Source: Cycas panzhihuaensis (Eukaryota; Cycadophyta). From it: a DNA stretch of 64,000 bases. The notes under the pieces are model-generated. The model saw nothing but the letters and a program-made list of their open reading frames with translations, searched no databases and was not told the origin of the DNA. A program made the position numbers and the translations under genes. Of this stretch, positions 32,246 to 44,202 are shown one piece after another (position 1 is the first letter of the stretch; the number at the start of each line of letters is the position of its first letter). The stretch spans positions 233,003,741-233,067,740 of the forward strand of contig CM041465.1 of NCBI GenBank assembly GCA_023213395.1, read 5' to 3'.

Positions 32246-32801
32246 TATTAAACCTTAGGTTTACATGTTAAGATAATGTACTTTAATTTTTATGTAATAT
32301 GTGTGTTTTTATACTTTAGGGGTGACTTATCACTTAAGTGATAAAGCGCACACCCACATTCTTTCTAGCGACACAACGTTGTCACTAAAGGGTCAAATGG
32401 ACCTTCATGCATTTTTGCTCACATGAGAGCCCAAAAGGACACATGTCCTACATGCAAGGCATGTATCTTGGATGTTTGACACTTGCCAAACATCCAAGGC
32501 CTTAGGTCTCTCATTTCACTCTATATAATGAGACCTCTTCTCATTGTCTCATAAGAGAGTTGGAGCTATATTGTTATGCTGTCAGTTTGCTAATCAAACT
32601 ATTTATTCTTTGGAGGTTGGACCAAAATTCCAACTCCACACATTTGGTATCATTTCTCTTGCTCCTTCATTTTATGCTTTGTCTCTTATGATTTCTTTCA
32701 TCTTGAGAGTATTATACTTGTTAAGTATTTGTGCTTCTAGAACTAGAGTGATCCTAGCTTCTAGATCTTGGGACTGTGAGGCCGTTAGGCCTCTTTTCAC
32801 A
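32246..32801 (+). repeat. Cop-C 5' LTR
   Basis: 556 bp ending TTTTCACA. The first bases are TATTAAACC instead of TGTTAAACC, a change at the conserved TG. Confidence 0.93.
32522..32528 (+). promoter_or_regulatory. TATA box of Cop-C 5' LTR
   Basis: TATATAA about 275 bases into the LTR, conserved as CATATAA in the 3' LTR and as a TATTTAAA variant in Cop-D. Confidence 0.6.
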
Positions 32802-32803
32802 TT

Positions 32804-32815
32804 TGGTATCAGAGC
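32804..32815 (+). other. Cop-C primer binding site
   Basis: Exact TGGTATCAGAGC two bases after the LTR. Confidence 0.93.
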
Positions 32816-34831
32816 AAGAGGAGACTAGTTCCCTATTTTCTGTTTGTAGTTGCTCAAGGAGATTCAAAGAAGGGCTTCAAACCCTTGGTGACGACCTTCA
32901 CCCTCCGAAGGCGATCCAAGGTTTGTTTGAGACCATTTTCTTGCAGGTTCAAGTTTCTGGAGCAGCATTGAAAGGCTGGAGCACTCCATATTCAGATCTG
33001 AATTTTTTTTTTCAGATCACCTTCAAGGGTTTTGAGCAAGTTTACTCACATTTTTTGTAATTTTTCTACTAAAATCTGCATTTTTTAGCTAATTTTTTTC
33101 TCACATTTAGGTGTTGAGCTATTCTCTAGCCATTTGAAGCTCTTAGACTGAATTTATTTGAAGTTTGAGGACCCTTGCAGGCTGTGGATCAATTTCTGGG
33201 CATTTTCAGCCTTGAAACCCCACTCAAAAAGCATAAAAAATTATTGTTTTCCACTCTTTTTTCTCATATCAAGCTAGTTGTCCATATACTGACCCTGCAT
33301 GCAGTTGTAACTTACTTAAGGGAAGAGTTTTAGTGATTAATACGAGGGTTTAAAACCCCGAACAGCCGTACGGCTCCAGTTTTCCTTTCTCAAGGACGTG
33401 TAACCAGCTATAACTTCAATTACTTGCAGCTCTCTGCACACTTGACGAAAAGCCTTGAGATTTTAGAGGGAGTTGGATACCACTTGGGCACCTCTCCTCT
33501 TGAATTTTCAGCACAAACAGAGGTCACTACACGCTGTTCTCATCATTTGCGTGTCCACGGGAGCTGCCCAAGTCACGCTGCCATGAACGACCTTTTTTTT
33601 TTATTTTAAAAAATTCAAATCAAACTTTTGATTTTTGTACCTTATGTTATACTTTTAAGAATATTTTTTTGAATATTGTTGGCTGGATATTAAAATTTCT
33701 AGGTTTAAGTCCTCAATCAAGGCTCCCTGCGTGGTGTTCTTGCTGCTCAAATTTGCAAAAAAAAAAAAAAAAAAAAGAATTTCAGCCTTTGTTTTTTACT
33801 CTTTAAGCTTTTTTTAACTCTTAATTAATGTTGCATAAGTGTTAATTGGCTTAGGTGAAGTGATTTTAAGTGTTTGCATATTGTAAAAGTGATATTTATC
33901 ACTATTTTCAAACACTTCTTTAAGGCATCTTGCATGGTGACCTATTGCCCTTAGTCTCAAAAAGGGCTCAAAAAACACTTCGTACTTAATAAAATCACTT
34001 CTCTTTTGATTGTTGGGACTATTTTAAAGTCCCAACACTTGGTGTTTGGTGTTCTATTTCGCAAGTGGTTCTCTTACCTTCACTTTTGAACATTAAAAGA
34101 AACCCATTTGTATCTTCATCACTAAGTTTTGCCTTGCTTCATTGAGTACTTAAGCACATTTTCAAAGTACTTTTTTGCAAAACTCATTGTAATCAAGCAT
34201 TTGTTTTTTACTTGAATCAACATAAGCACTACACTTCATTAAAGTGCTCATTATAATAACACTTCAAGTGTTCATATTGATGTACTAAAATTGCTTCCTT
34301 TTGAAGCCACTCTTTCATTGTAAAGCTTAATCAAGCATTCTTATAAGTACATCATCCAAGTAAATGAATCTAAGTTCACTTTAAAACTTCTAAAAAGTGA
34401 CTTCAAATTTTGTTGGAGAGGCCCGAAAAAGGTTCAAACCTTGCCTCTAAAATAACCTTAAGCTTGGTGCATTCCCTAGGGGACCAACCGACCGTACGGT
34501 TAGTGTACGACAATTAAGGTTGCTTGAGGGAAAGGAGGTTCGAAAAGGGTGTTATTAGAAACGTCAGAATCCCAGGGAAAGCATGGTACGTCCATGCAGA
34601 TCAACCCTACCTGCCTTGTCCTAGATTTAACTTGGCCAACTATTGGATCTCCTTTATAAGATCAGAGTTGGATCAACTCCATAGCCTAGTCCTCCACCCT
34701 TCATCATTCCATTTAGTTGTTGGATCTTCTAGTAAGATCAGGACTATTGGTTTCGTTAGAAGGTGGAACTTAAGCAGCGAAAGCTTTGAGTTTCCAAGTT
34801 ATTTGCTAGCTTCAAGCCTTATAACTGAAAC
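32816..34831 (+). other. Cop-C untranslated leader
   Basis: A 2-kb leader with no long ORF. It shares short blocks with the Cop-D leader, such as CTCCCTGCGTGGTGTTCT (33724) and GCATGGTGACCT (33933), and GGTGACGACCTTCACC with Cop-A. It lacks the CpG-rich repeat found in Cop-D. An A19 run lies near 33758-33776. Confidence 0.75.
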
Positions 34832-35700
34832 ATGGCTGCTATCAACATGCTAAATGCATGCACCATTCGATTAACAGGTCAAGATAACTATCAAGAATGG
34901 AAAAGAATCACTCAGAATTTGCTGATCATGAATGAATTTTGGAGTTATGTTTCTGGGAGACTACCTCAACCAGTACCTATTATCAATGGCAATGTAACTG
35001 TGCAACCTAATGATGCTTTAGTTGCTGCTTGGGAAGCCAAAGATGAAATCACTTTGACATTCCTTCATATGATTGTTGATGTGCATGTAGATCAAAACAT
35101 TGCTTGTGCTAAAACTTCTAAGGAAGCTTGGGACATTTTGTCCTCATTGTATGAAAGGCGAGATGAAGTTCGCATTTTAATAGTTAAAGCCAAATTGTAT
35201 TCTGTAAAGTTTGTTAAGCCAATGTCGGCTTTTCTTTCCTCCATTAAGGAGGTATGTAATGAGTTGAATACACTAGGTAGTCTAGCAACAAGAGATGAAC
35301 TGATCGCATCTATCACCAAAGCTTTGCCAAAGGACTACAATGGCTTCATATCATCTACTACAAGAGATGGTTCTCTCAAAAACATGACATTCAATGAATT
35401 TGAAAGTCTGCTACTTCAAGAGAAACAAATCTACACTAAAGATAATGAGGAGGAACCATCTACATCAGGTGCATTCACGGCCAACTCAAAGGCCAAACAG
35501 CACCCCAAACCTGCACTCTCAAAGCAGTTTGGGAACATGAACATTGGGTCTTCAAGGACCAATGTTGTATGTCATTATTGTGGCAAACCTGGCCACATAG
35601 CACCTGATTGTCGAAAAAGCAAGCGGACACGTCAAGAAAGAACAACCACGTCAACCAAATCAGCGACAATAGCAACCACGTCAGCAATACCAACAAAGAT
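34832..35700 (+). pseudogene. Cop-C gag
   Basis: Starts at the ATG at 34832 (MAAINMLNACTIRLTGQDNY). Core blocks are NLLIMNEFWSYVSGRLPQP, KTSKEAWDILSSLYERRDE, AFLSSIKEVCNELNTLG and LPKDYNGFISSTTRDGS. The zinc knuckle CHYCGKPGHIAPDC is intact near 35570-35611. After the knuckle the frame shifts: the Gln- and Arg/Gly-rich tail (AYRGGQRGRGGFKGG) continues in the protease frame rather than the gag frame. Gag itself is complete up to that point. Confidence 0.9.
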
Positions 35701-36956
35701 TCCAACAACAACAGCAGCAGCAACAACCCCCTCGACCAAATCGAGGTGCCTATCGAGGAGGTCAAAGAGGAAGGGGGGGTTTTAAAGGTGGCAATCAATG
35801 CCACTTTAATCAATTTGCAGATGAGGACAAACTGTTTTGTGCATATCAAACGTCCAAGGTTGATGAAACTTGGATTATTGATTCTGGAGCTTCACAACAC
35901 ATGACTGGAAGTGAAGAGCTCCTCACCGACATCAAGGAAGGTAAAGGTCAATCAGTGACCTTTGGGAACAATCAATCTGTTAAAATTTCTGGAGTAGGCA
36001 CAATAACTCCATTTCATTCTTCATCAAATCCTTCCTCCTCATTTCCCGATGGCAATGCCTACTTCATACCTTCAATGGACAAGAACTTACTATTTGTTAG
36101 CAAGTTGGACAAGCAACAGATGAGTGTCTTGTTCAGAAATGGGAAATGTATAATCAATGACAAAGATGACTACGTAGTAGGTATTGGCTATGAGGATCAA
36201 GGCCTCTACAATATAACACTTGATTCTGCTTACTCTGGTTCAATTGTTACTCCATACTTGTCCAAGATGCAACTTTGGCATCAACGTCTAGGCCATTTGA
36301 GCTTAGACAATTTGAGGTAGATGATCAACAAGAATATGGTACATGGGCTTCCAAAGATCTATGGCATAAAATGTCTTTGTGAAGCGTGCATTATGGGAAC
36401 TCAACATCGCTTGCCTTTCCCTAAAGGCAAAGCGTGGCATGCATCACATCCTTTGTAGTTGGTACATTTGGATTTGTGTGGACCTGTGTCCACAACATCT
36501 TTTGGAGGAGCTTTGTATTACATCTCCTTCATTGATGACTTTTCTCACAAAGTGTGGGTCTACTTCATCAAACACAAATCTGAAGCATTTTCCAAGTTCA
36601 AAGAATTCAAGCTTGAAGTGGAAAATGAGTCTGGCCACTCAATCAAAACATTCAGGACAGACAATGGAGGTGAATTTACTTCAAATGAATTCACCCAATA
36701 CTGCAAGGATAATGGCATTCGGAGACAATTGACTATTCCTCACACTCCTCAACAAAATGGAGTCTCCGAGCGAATGAACGAAACTTTGGCTAATAAAGCC
36801 AAAGCAATGATGCATGCACAAGGACTCACTCGAACTTGTTGGGCAGAAGCATTTCACACAGCTGCTTATGTGGCCAATCGCAGTCCAACTACAGCAGTCA
36901 CCGATATGACACCCGAGGAGGCATGGTCTGGCAAAAGCCTCTTGTCGACCATTTGA
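35701..36956 (+). pseudogene. Cop-C protease and integrase
   Basis: Protease: TWIIDSGASQHMTGSEELL with an intact DSG near 35880. GAG-pre-integrase: LWHQRLGHLSLDNL. Integrase: CEACIMGTQHRLPFPKGKAW, Asp in LVHLDLCGPVSTTSFGGA, FIDDFSHKVWVYF, Asp in RTDNGGEFTSNEF, and Glu in NGVSERMNETLANKAKA. Two in-frame TAG codons (36318 and 36456) and a frameshift near 36935 are the only breaks. A second shift near 37038 restores the frame. Confidence 0.92.
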
Positions 36957-37037
36957 GGACTTTTGGGTGCACTGCTTATATGCACATTCCCCATCAGCAA
37001 AGGAAGAAATTAGACAAGCATAGTCTAAAATGCATCT

Positions 37038-38495
37038 TTGCTAGGATATGCCATTCACAACAAAGCCTACAAGTTGTATGATCCCATAGGGAAGAAAATG
37101 CATCTCTCAAGAGATGTCATCTTTGATGAAGAAGATCATAAGGAGTTGCAAACGGCATCCATTCAACCTCCCATTGACAAAGGCAAGAAGATTGTTGAGG
37201 CCTTCCTTCTCTCTCAATCTTCTACACCATGTACATCATCTGCACCCGTAGGACCGTCTACATCAATTGATTTTGCTCCACTTGATCCAAACACATCTTC
37301 TGTTGATCAACCACTTAGACCAGAAGATCTTGAGGTTCAAGTTACTTCGATTCAAAAGTTACCAAAATGGTACACACAAACAGATCCGGACGGCCACATC
37401 ATTGAAGGAAAACGTTCATCAAAATATCGGCAGCAGACCAATTATGCACTTATGGCTGAAGTGCTTTGTGTTGATGAGCCTTCCACTTTTGAGGAGGCTT
37501 CTAAAAATGAAAATTGGAAGGTTGCCATGGATGAAGAAATTCATTCTATTGAAAAGAATCGTACTTGGAATTTGGTTGAATTGCCTAAACACAAACAGGG
37601 AATCAGTTGCAAATGGGTCTACAAGACCAAATTCCATTCTGATGGTTCACTTAAACGGCAAAAGGCCCGCCTTGTGGCAAAAGGATTCAAACAAAAAGAA
37701 GGCATAGACTATGAGAAGACTTTTGCACTAGTGGCAAATATGAACACCATCAGACTCATCTTGGCCTTAGCTGCTCAATGCAAATGGCCAGTCTATCAGA
37801 TAGACATGAAGAGCGCCTTTCTTAATGGCGATCTTCAAGAGGAGGTATGCTTGGAGCAACCTACCTGTTACAAAGTACAAGGCAAGGAGCATTTTGTATG
37901 TCGCCTAAAAAAGGCGTTATATGGCTTGAAACAAGCTGCAAGAGTATGGTACTCAAAGATCGATGATTACTTCTTGAGACATGGGTTTCATCGATCTACT
38001 TCAGATCCTAATCTGTATATAAAACATGAAAAGAACCATGTCATTTTTGTCGCCTTGTATGTAGATGACTTAGTGATCACTGGTAGTGACATTAAGATGA
38101 TACACATTCTCCAAGATGACTTGAAGAGAAGTTTCGAGATGACAGATCTTGGACTTCTCCATTATTTTTTAGGCTTTAAGATATGGCAACAGCCAGGCTA
38201 TATCTTCATCTCCCAAGCGAAATATTCTTGGGACATTTTGCAGCGGTTTAGGATGCAAGACTGCAAACCAGCGCCTACACCAATGGAGAATGGATCTAAG
38301 CTTACTCTCAATGAGGAAGCTGCACTAGGAGATCCTACACTTTACCGACACTTGATTGGGAGCCTTATTTATCTCACCAACACTCGACCGGACATTTCAT
38401 TTGCAGTTGGGATTTGCTCACGATACATGTCTCAACCCAATCAGATACATTGGAATGTAGCTAAACGCATACTTAAATACATCAAAGGCACATTG
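37038..38495 (+). pseudogene. Cop-C reverse transcriptase, uninterrupted
   Basis: 486 codons open from the integrase C-terminus to the Cop-D insertion. RT motifs: [72 protein letters not shown] and the catalytic [13 protein letters not shown] near 38065, then [17 protein letters not shown]. The start of RNase H follows (TRPDISFAVGICSRYMSQPN) and ends at KYIKGTL, where Cop-D begins. This is the best preserved enzyme in the window. Confidence 0.93.
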
Positions 38496-39035
38496 TGTTA
38501 AACCTCATGGTTTACCTTATGTTTATAATGTTAAGCTAATGTACTTTCTATTCTTGTATTATGTGTGCACTTTTGCACTTTTGTACTTTAGGTGTAACTT
38601 TATCACTTAAATGATAAAGTATACACCCACTTTATGTCTAGTGACATAACGTTGTCACTTAAGGGTCAAATGACCCCCTTGCACTTTTGCTCACATGAGC
38701 TCCCAATGGACACTTGTCCTACATGCAAGCATGCATTGCATGATTGACACTTGTCAATCATGCAACAGCCTTTGGCCTCTCATCTTCTTCTATTTAAAGA
38801 GGCCTCTCTTCATTGTTGCTAATAAAAAAAGGAGGAGCTCATTGTTATTCTGTCAGTTTGCTAATCAAGCTGAAGCATTCTTTGGTGGTTGGACTAATTC
38901 CAACTCCCATTCATGGTATCTTGATCTTGCTCTTATTTCTCTTTGTGTTCTTTATGTTTTATGCTTCATGCATTTGTGATATTGTGCTTTTACTTATGAT
39001 CTTGGGACTAATGTGGCTTAATGCCCATTTTCACA
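38496..39035 (+). repeat. Cop-D 5' LTR
   Basis: 540 bp, TGTTAAACC to TTTCACA. TATTTAAAGA at 38791-38800 is the likely TATA region. Confidence 0.95.
38791..38800 (+). promoter_or_regulatory. TATA-like element of Cop-D 5' LTR
   Basis: TATTTAAAGA, at the position of TATATAA in Cop-C. Confidence 0.5.
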
Positions 39036-39037
39036 TT

Positions 39038-39049
39038 TGGTATCAGAGC
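39038..39049 (+). other. Cop-D primer binding site
   Basis: Exact TGGTATCAGAGC two bases after the LTR. Confidence 0.93.
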
Positions 39050-39289
39050 TGAAAGGTTTCTGAACTTAGTTTGTTTAAGCACTGTTAGTTTGTTATCTTT
39101 GTCTTCTGTTCTTGAAATCATGCCTTTGGACTATCCTCATCCTGCACTTGAAAAAGTCCATTCTTGTACTATCTTTCCTACATTCTGGAGACACACTGTG
39201 CCTGTCCAAAGCTGTGCATAAAGGACCTGCATGTAAGGACTGTTCAAACCACACGCATGAAGAGGATTCACGATCCACTCACCGTGCCC

Positions 39290-39715
39290 ATCAAGAAGAG
39301 CCAAGCCAGTCGGCTGACACACGGCCAGTGAGCAGGCCCAGTCAGCACTGCCCATTTTAAGCGCCCGGCGCCACGATCGTATCCGGTCAAGAGGCCCGGT
39401 CGGCCTAACATCGGCTCGGCAACACTTTGTCAGCTCGGCCTACGATCATCAACAACATCCGATCAGCGATTGCCAAGTCGATTCTTTGAGTCGGTGCCCG
39501 ATCAACATTGCCGGCTCGGCTACGATCATCAACACATTCGATTAGCGATGCTCGATCGGCACATTGTCCAATCGGCGGTGCCGGTCGGCGGTGCCAACTC
39601 AACACATCGCCAACTCAAGGCCTTTATCCGGCCAAGTGCTCGGCTGCTTATTCGATTAGCGATTTCGATCAAGACATTGTCCAATCGGCGGTGCAAGATT
39701 TCGCACATTGACACC
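39290..39715 (+). repeat. CpG-rich degenerate repeat block in Cop-D leader
   Basis: About 425 bp far richer in G, C and CpG than anything around it. CGGCTCGGC and TCGGCGGTGCC recur. TACGATCATCAACA occurs at 39441 and 39521 (80 bp apart). A block of about 47 bases (ATTCGATTAGCGAT to AATCGGCGGTGC) occurs at 39536-39582 and 39648-39694. Open frames here are chance. It could be a structured RNA leader, a packaging signal or a captured sequence. The Cop-C leader lacks it. Confidence 0.8.
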
Positions 39716-40890
39716 TCAAAGACCTGCCCATTTTCAGCATATGCCCATTTTTACCAAAAAATCATTTTTTAACCCAAAATCAAAGGGTATTTAATGATTT
39801 TTAATTTTTCTAAGAACAATCAAGTCTCTTTCAAGTATTTTTTACATTAAAAGTGTTCTTTTTCTCTTACTAAGTCAAATTTTTTTAAATCAAGGCACTT
39901 TGCATAGTGACCTTAGCTTAAATTTATTAAGAGAAAAATCACTTTTTTGTACTTTTCAAACTAAAATATCTTTTAAGTATTGAGTGATTTCATTAAAATC
40001 ACCAATACTAACTTGAACTCACTTACTTGGAGACTCAAAATCTTTTGCGTTAATGCCAAAAAGGACTCCCTGCGTGGTGTTCTAAGGAGGCAAAATTGTT
40101 TTTCAGCACTTGTTTTAAGCTCTTTTAGCACACTTTCATGCTATTAAAGCATCATTGAGCTTAATTAATGTAATCAAAAGGCATATCTACATTGTAAAGG
40201 TGAAGAAAATTACCACCTAACTTCATTTTGGCACCTTGCATGGTGACCTTGGCCTTCAAAAGTTCAAAAAGGGAAGGCTCAATTTGAAACTTAATAAAAT
40301 CACAATTTTCTTGTTGGATTGTTGAGACATTTTAAGTCTCAACATTACTTGTGGAGTTCGTGTTGGCTTTTGGAGCATTTCTTGAGTACACCTTCCTTGT
40401 GGCTTCATCACTTCATTAGATTTTGAAGGTTAAAAGGAACCCATTTTTTGTTATCTTCATCAAAGGTTCCTTGCATCATTTTCTTTTAAGTACTCAAAGT
40501 ACTCTATCATTGTACTCAAGCATACATAGCACCTCACTTGGATCATAAAGCACTTTTTTTGTGCTCATTCTTTCATTGCTTCTTAAGAAGCATTCTTTGT
40601 AAGCCAAAAGGCATAAAAATCCAAGTAAGAGGACATTAAAAATTCACTTAGACTTGTTTAAAAGTGAATTTAAAATTGGGTTGGAGAGGCTCGAAAAAGG
40701 TCAAATCCTTGTCTCTGCTACACTTAACTTTGGGTCAACTCAATAGCCAGAGTCCTCCACCTCTCTTCACCCCACCGGTTGTTGGATCTTCTTGCAAAAT
40801 CAGGACTGGTGGTGTTGTTTGAAGGTGGGTCTTAAGCGACGAAGCTTTGAAGTCATCGAGTTACTTGCTAGCTCTTAATCAAGTGGAAAG
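39716..40890 (+). other. Cop-D leader, AT-rich part
   Basis: No ORF. Shares CTCCCTGCGTGGTGTTCT (about 40066) and GCATGGTGACCTT with the Cop-C leader, and a GTTGGAGAGG...CGAAAAAGG block shortly before gag (40680). Confidence 0.7.
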
Positions 40891-41760
40891 ATGGCTGCCA
40901 TAAACATGCTTAATGCATGTACCATAAGGCTAACGGGGCAATCAAATTATCAAGAATGGAAAAGAATCACAAAAAATCTCTTGATAATGAATGAATTTTG
41001 GGGATATGTTTCTGGAAGAATCCCCAATCCACACTGTGGATAATAATGATGAAAATCAACCGCACTGTGGATGATGAATATGTTCTTTGCATGGGAGGCC
41101 AAAGGCGAAATTGCTTTGGCATTCATTCGTATGGTTGTGGACATAAATGTAGACCAAAATATTTCTTCTGCAAAATCTTCTAAAGAAGCATGGGACACAT
41201 TGTCCTCTTTGTATGAAAGGAGATGAAGCTCGCATTTTGATGATAAAAGCAAAATTGTACTCCATCAAATTTGTAAAGCCAATGTCGGCATTCTTGTCCT
41301 CCATTAAGGAGGTTTGTAATGAATTGAATATTTTAAGTAGTCCAGCTACAAGAGATGAAATCGTAGCCTCCATCACAAAAGCATTACCAAAGGACTACAA
41401 TGGCTTTATATCATCAATTACACGAGATGGTTCACTAAGGGAGATGACATTCAATGAACTTGAAAGCTTATTGCTTCAAGAAGAACAAATTTATGCTAAG
41501 GATAATGAAGAACCATCTACAAGTGCTTTCACAAAGAAAGGCAAAGGCAAATCAAAAATCCAAACCGCATTCACAAAGCGGTTTGGAAATATGAACATTG
41601 GATCTTCCAAGTCCAATGTCGTATGCCATTATTGTGGCAAACCCGCCACATTGCACCGATTGCAAAAGAAGCAAGCGGATCTTGAAGACAACAAAGAAGC
41701 AGCTACGTGGTCAAAGATAACAACATGACCACGACAACGGTTTCAACAAAGGTTCCAACG
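40891..41760 (+). pseudogene. Cop-D gag
   Basis: ATG at 40891 (MAAINMLNACTIRLTGQSNY). A break near 41030 introduces stops and shifts, then the frame recovers at 41213-41728 with AFLSSIKEVCNELNILS, LPKDYNGFISSITRDGS and LLLQEEQIYAKDNEEPSTS. The zinc knuckle is CHYCGKPATLHRLQKK in this frame, that is, disrupted by one missing base inside the knuckle (intact in Cop-C). Confidence 0.9.
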
Positions 41761-41839
41761 GCGGATCGGTAATCCCCTTGACCAAATTGAGGTGCCTATC
41801 GAGGCAGGGGGGGTCAAAGAGGTGGCTACCAACGCCATT

Positions 41840-42926
41840 TTAATCAGTTTGCCAATGAAGACAAATTGTTTTGTGCATACCAATCATGCAACATTGACAA
41901 CACTTGGATCGTCGATTCAGGAGCTTCTCAATATATGATAGGGAGTGAAGAACTCCTATGCAACATCAAGGAAGGTAAAGGTCAATTAGTGACCTTTGGA
42001 AATGCTGAATCAGTTGAAATTTCAGGAATAGGCACAATAGCTCCTTTTCATTCTCCTCAAAATCCTTCCTCATCATTTCCCAAAGGATGCCTACTTCATT
42101 CCTTCTATGGAGAAGAATCTACTATCTGTTAGCCAGTTGAACAAGCAACACATGAGCGTACTATTTAAAAATGGGAAATGTATCATTTGTGACAAAGATG
42201 ATCAGATCGTAGCTGTAGCCTATGAGGATCAAGGTCTTTATAAGTTAGATGCCAATAACATTACTCTTGATTCTGCTTACTCTGGTTCCACATCTTTGTC
42301 AAAAATTCTGTTATGGCATCAACGTCTAGGACATTTAAGCCTAGACAATCAAGCGGATGATAAACAAAAGCATGGTGTATGGGCTTCCAAAGATGTATGG
42401 TTCAAAATGTCTTTGCGAAGCTTGCATAATGGGGACACAACATCGGCTGCCTTTTCCTAAAGGCAAAGCTTGGCGTGCATCTTATCCTTTGCAGTTAGTT
42501 CACTCAGACTTGTGTGGACCCATGTCCACCCAATCCTTTGGAGGAGCATTGTACTACATATCTTTCATTGATGACTTCTCTCACAAAGTCTGGGTCTACT
42601 TCCTAAAGCAAAAATCAGAAGCCTTCTCCAAGTTCAAAGAGTTCAAGGCGGAAGTAGAAAATGAATCTGGCTACTCAATTGGCACAAGGTCAGATAATGG
42701 AGGTGAATTCACTTCAAATGAATTCAACCAATTTTGCAAGGATAATGGAATTCGGAGACAACTCACAACTCCTCATACTCCTCAAAGAAATGGAGTCACA
42801 GAGAGGATGAACAGAACTTTGGCTAATAAAGCCAAAACAATGGAGCACGCAAAAGGACTACCAAGAGCTTACTGGGCGAAGCATTTCATACTGAGAACCT
42901 ATGTGGCCAATCAAGTCCTACAATAG
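41840..42926 (+). pseudogene. Cop-D protease and integrase
   Basis: Protease: TWIVDSGASQYMIGSEELL with an intact DSG (about 41905). GAG-pre-integrase: LLWHQRLGHLSLDNQ. Integrase (42357-42926): CEACIMGTQHRLPFPKGKAW, Asp in LVHSDLCGPMST, FIDDFSHKVWVYF, Asp in RSDNGGEFTSNEFN, Glu in NGVTERMNRTLANKAK. Frames change near 42120, 42355 and 42900. Confidence 0.9.
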
Positions 42927-44202
42927 CGATCACGATATCACACCTGAGGAGGCGTGGTCTGGTAAGAAGCCAACTATTAGCCATTTGAGGACATTCGAGT
43001 GTACTGCGTATATGCACATATCGGATCAACAAAGAACAAAGTTGGACAAACATAGCCTCAAATGCATTTTTGTAGGATATGCAATCCATAGCAAAGCCTA
43101 CAAGTTGTATGATCCAGTTGGGAGAAAAATGCATCTCTCAAGAGATGTAATCTTTGTTGAGGATGATCAAAAAGAGTTGGATATGGCATCAACCCAACCC
43201 CCCATTGACAAAGGGAAAAAGATTGTTGAGGACTTCCCTTCCCCTCAATCTTACACACCATGTTCTTCATCTGCACCTCCTGTACCATCTACTTCATCTT
43301 CATCTGCTCCACTTGAACCTTCCACTTCATCTTCTGTTACTCCTACACTTAGACTAGAAGATATTGAGGTTCATGCCACATCATTTCATAAGTTACCTAA
43401 GTGGTACACTCAAACGGTACAGGATGGTCATATCATTGAAGGAAACGTCCATCAAAGTATCGGCAAGAAACAAACTTTGCACTTATGGCTGAAGTGCTTT
43501 CTATTGATGAGCCTACTACCTTTGCAGAGGCTTCACAAAGTGATAGTTGGAAAGTTGCCATGGATGAGGAGATTCAATCCATTCACAAGAATGGTACTTG
43601 GGACTTGGTCGGTGCCTCCACACAAACAGGCAATCAGTTGTAAATGGGTCTACAAGACCAAATTCCATGCTGATGGGACACTCAAGCGACAGAAAGCAAG
43701 ACTTGTAGCAAAGGGGTTCAAGCAAAAGGAAGGAATTGATTACGAGGAGACCTTTGCACCTGTAGCAAACATGAACACCATCAGACTTCTCTTGGCCTTA
43801 GCTGCACAATGCAAATGGCCCGTATATCAGATGGACGTGAAGAGCGCCTTCCTCAACGGCGATCTTCAAGAGGAGGTATACTTCAAGCAACCTCCTGGTT
43901 ACAAGGAACAAGGCAAGGAGCATTTGGTATGTCGCCTCAAGAAGGCTTTGTATGGCTTGAAGCAAGCTCCTAGGGCATGGTACGCAAAAATCGATGAATA
44001 CTTTTTGAGACATGGGTTTCATCGATCCACATCTGATCCAAACTTGTATATCAAACATGAACATCACCATGTCATTTATATTGCCTTGTATGTAGATGAC
44101 TTAGTGATCACGGGTGATGACACTAAGCTCATCAATATTCTCCAGGATGATTTGAAGAGAAGTTTTGAGATGGTGATCTTGGACTTCTCCATTACTTTCT
44201 AG
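42927..44202 (+). pseudogene. Cop-D integrase C-terminus and reverse transcriptase
   Basis: Part of a 433-codon open frame starting at 42901. Integrase end: [19 protein letters not shown] Ser/Pro-rich linker follows, then a short out-of-frame patch (43445-43615). [73 protein letters not shown] and the catalytic [13 protein letters not shown] near 44090. A two-base deletion near 44170 ends the frame. Confidence 0.9.

Noticed and set aside
39290-39715. Several overlapping open frames in the CpG-rich block as a gene
   Set aside because: Open on both strands because stop codons are rare in GC-rich repeats; no domain and no start context.
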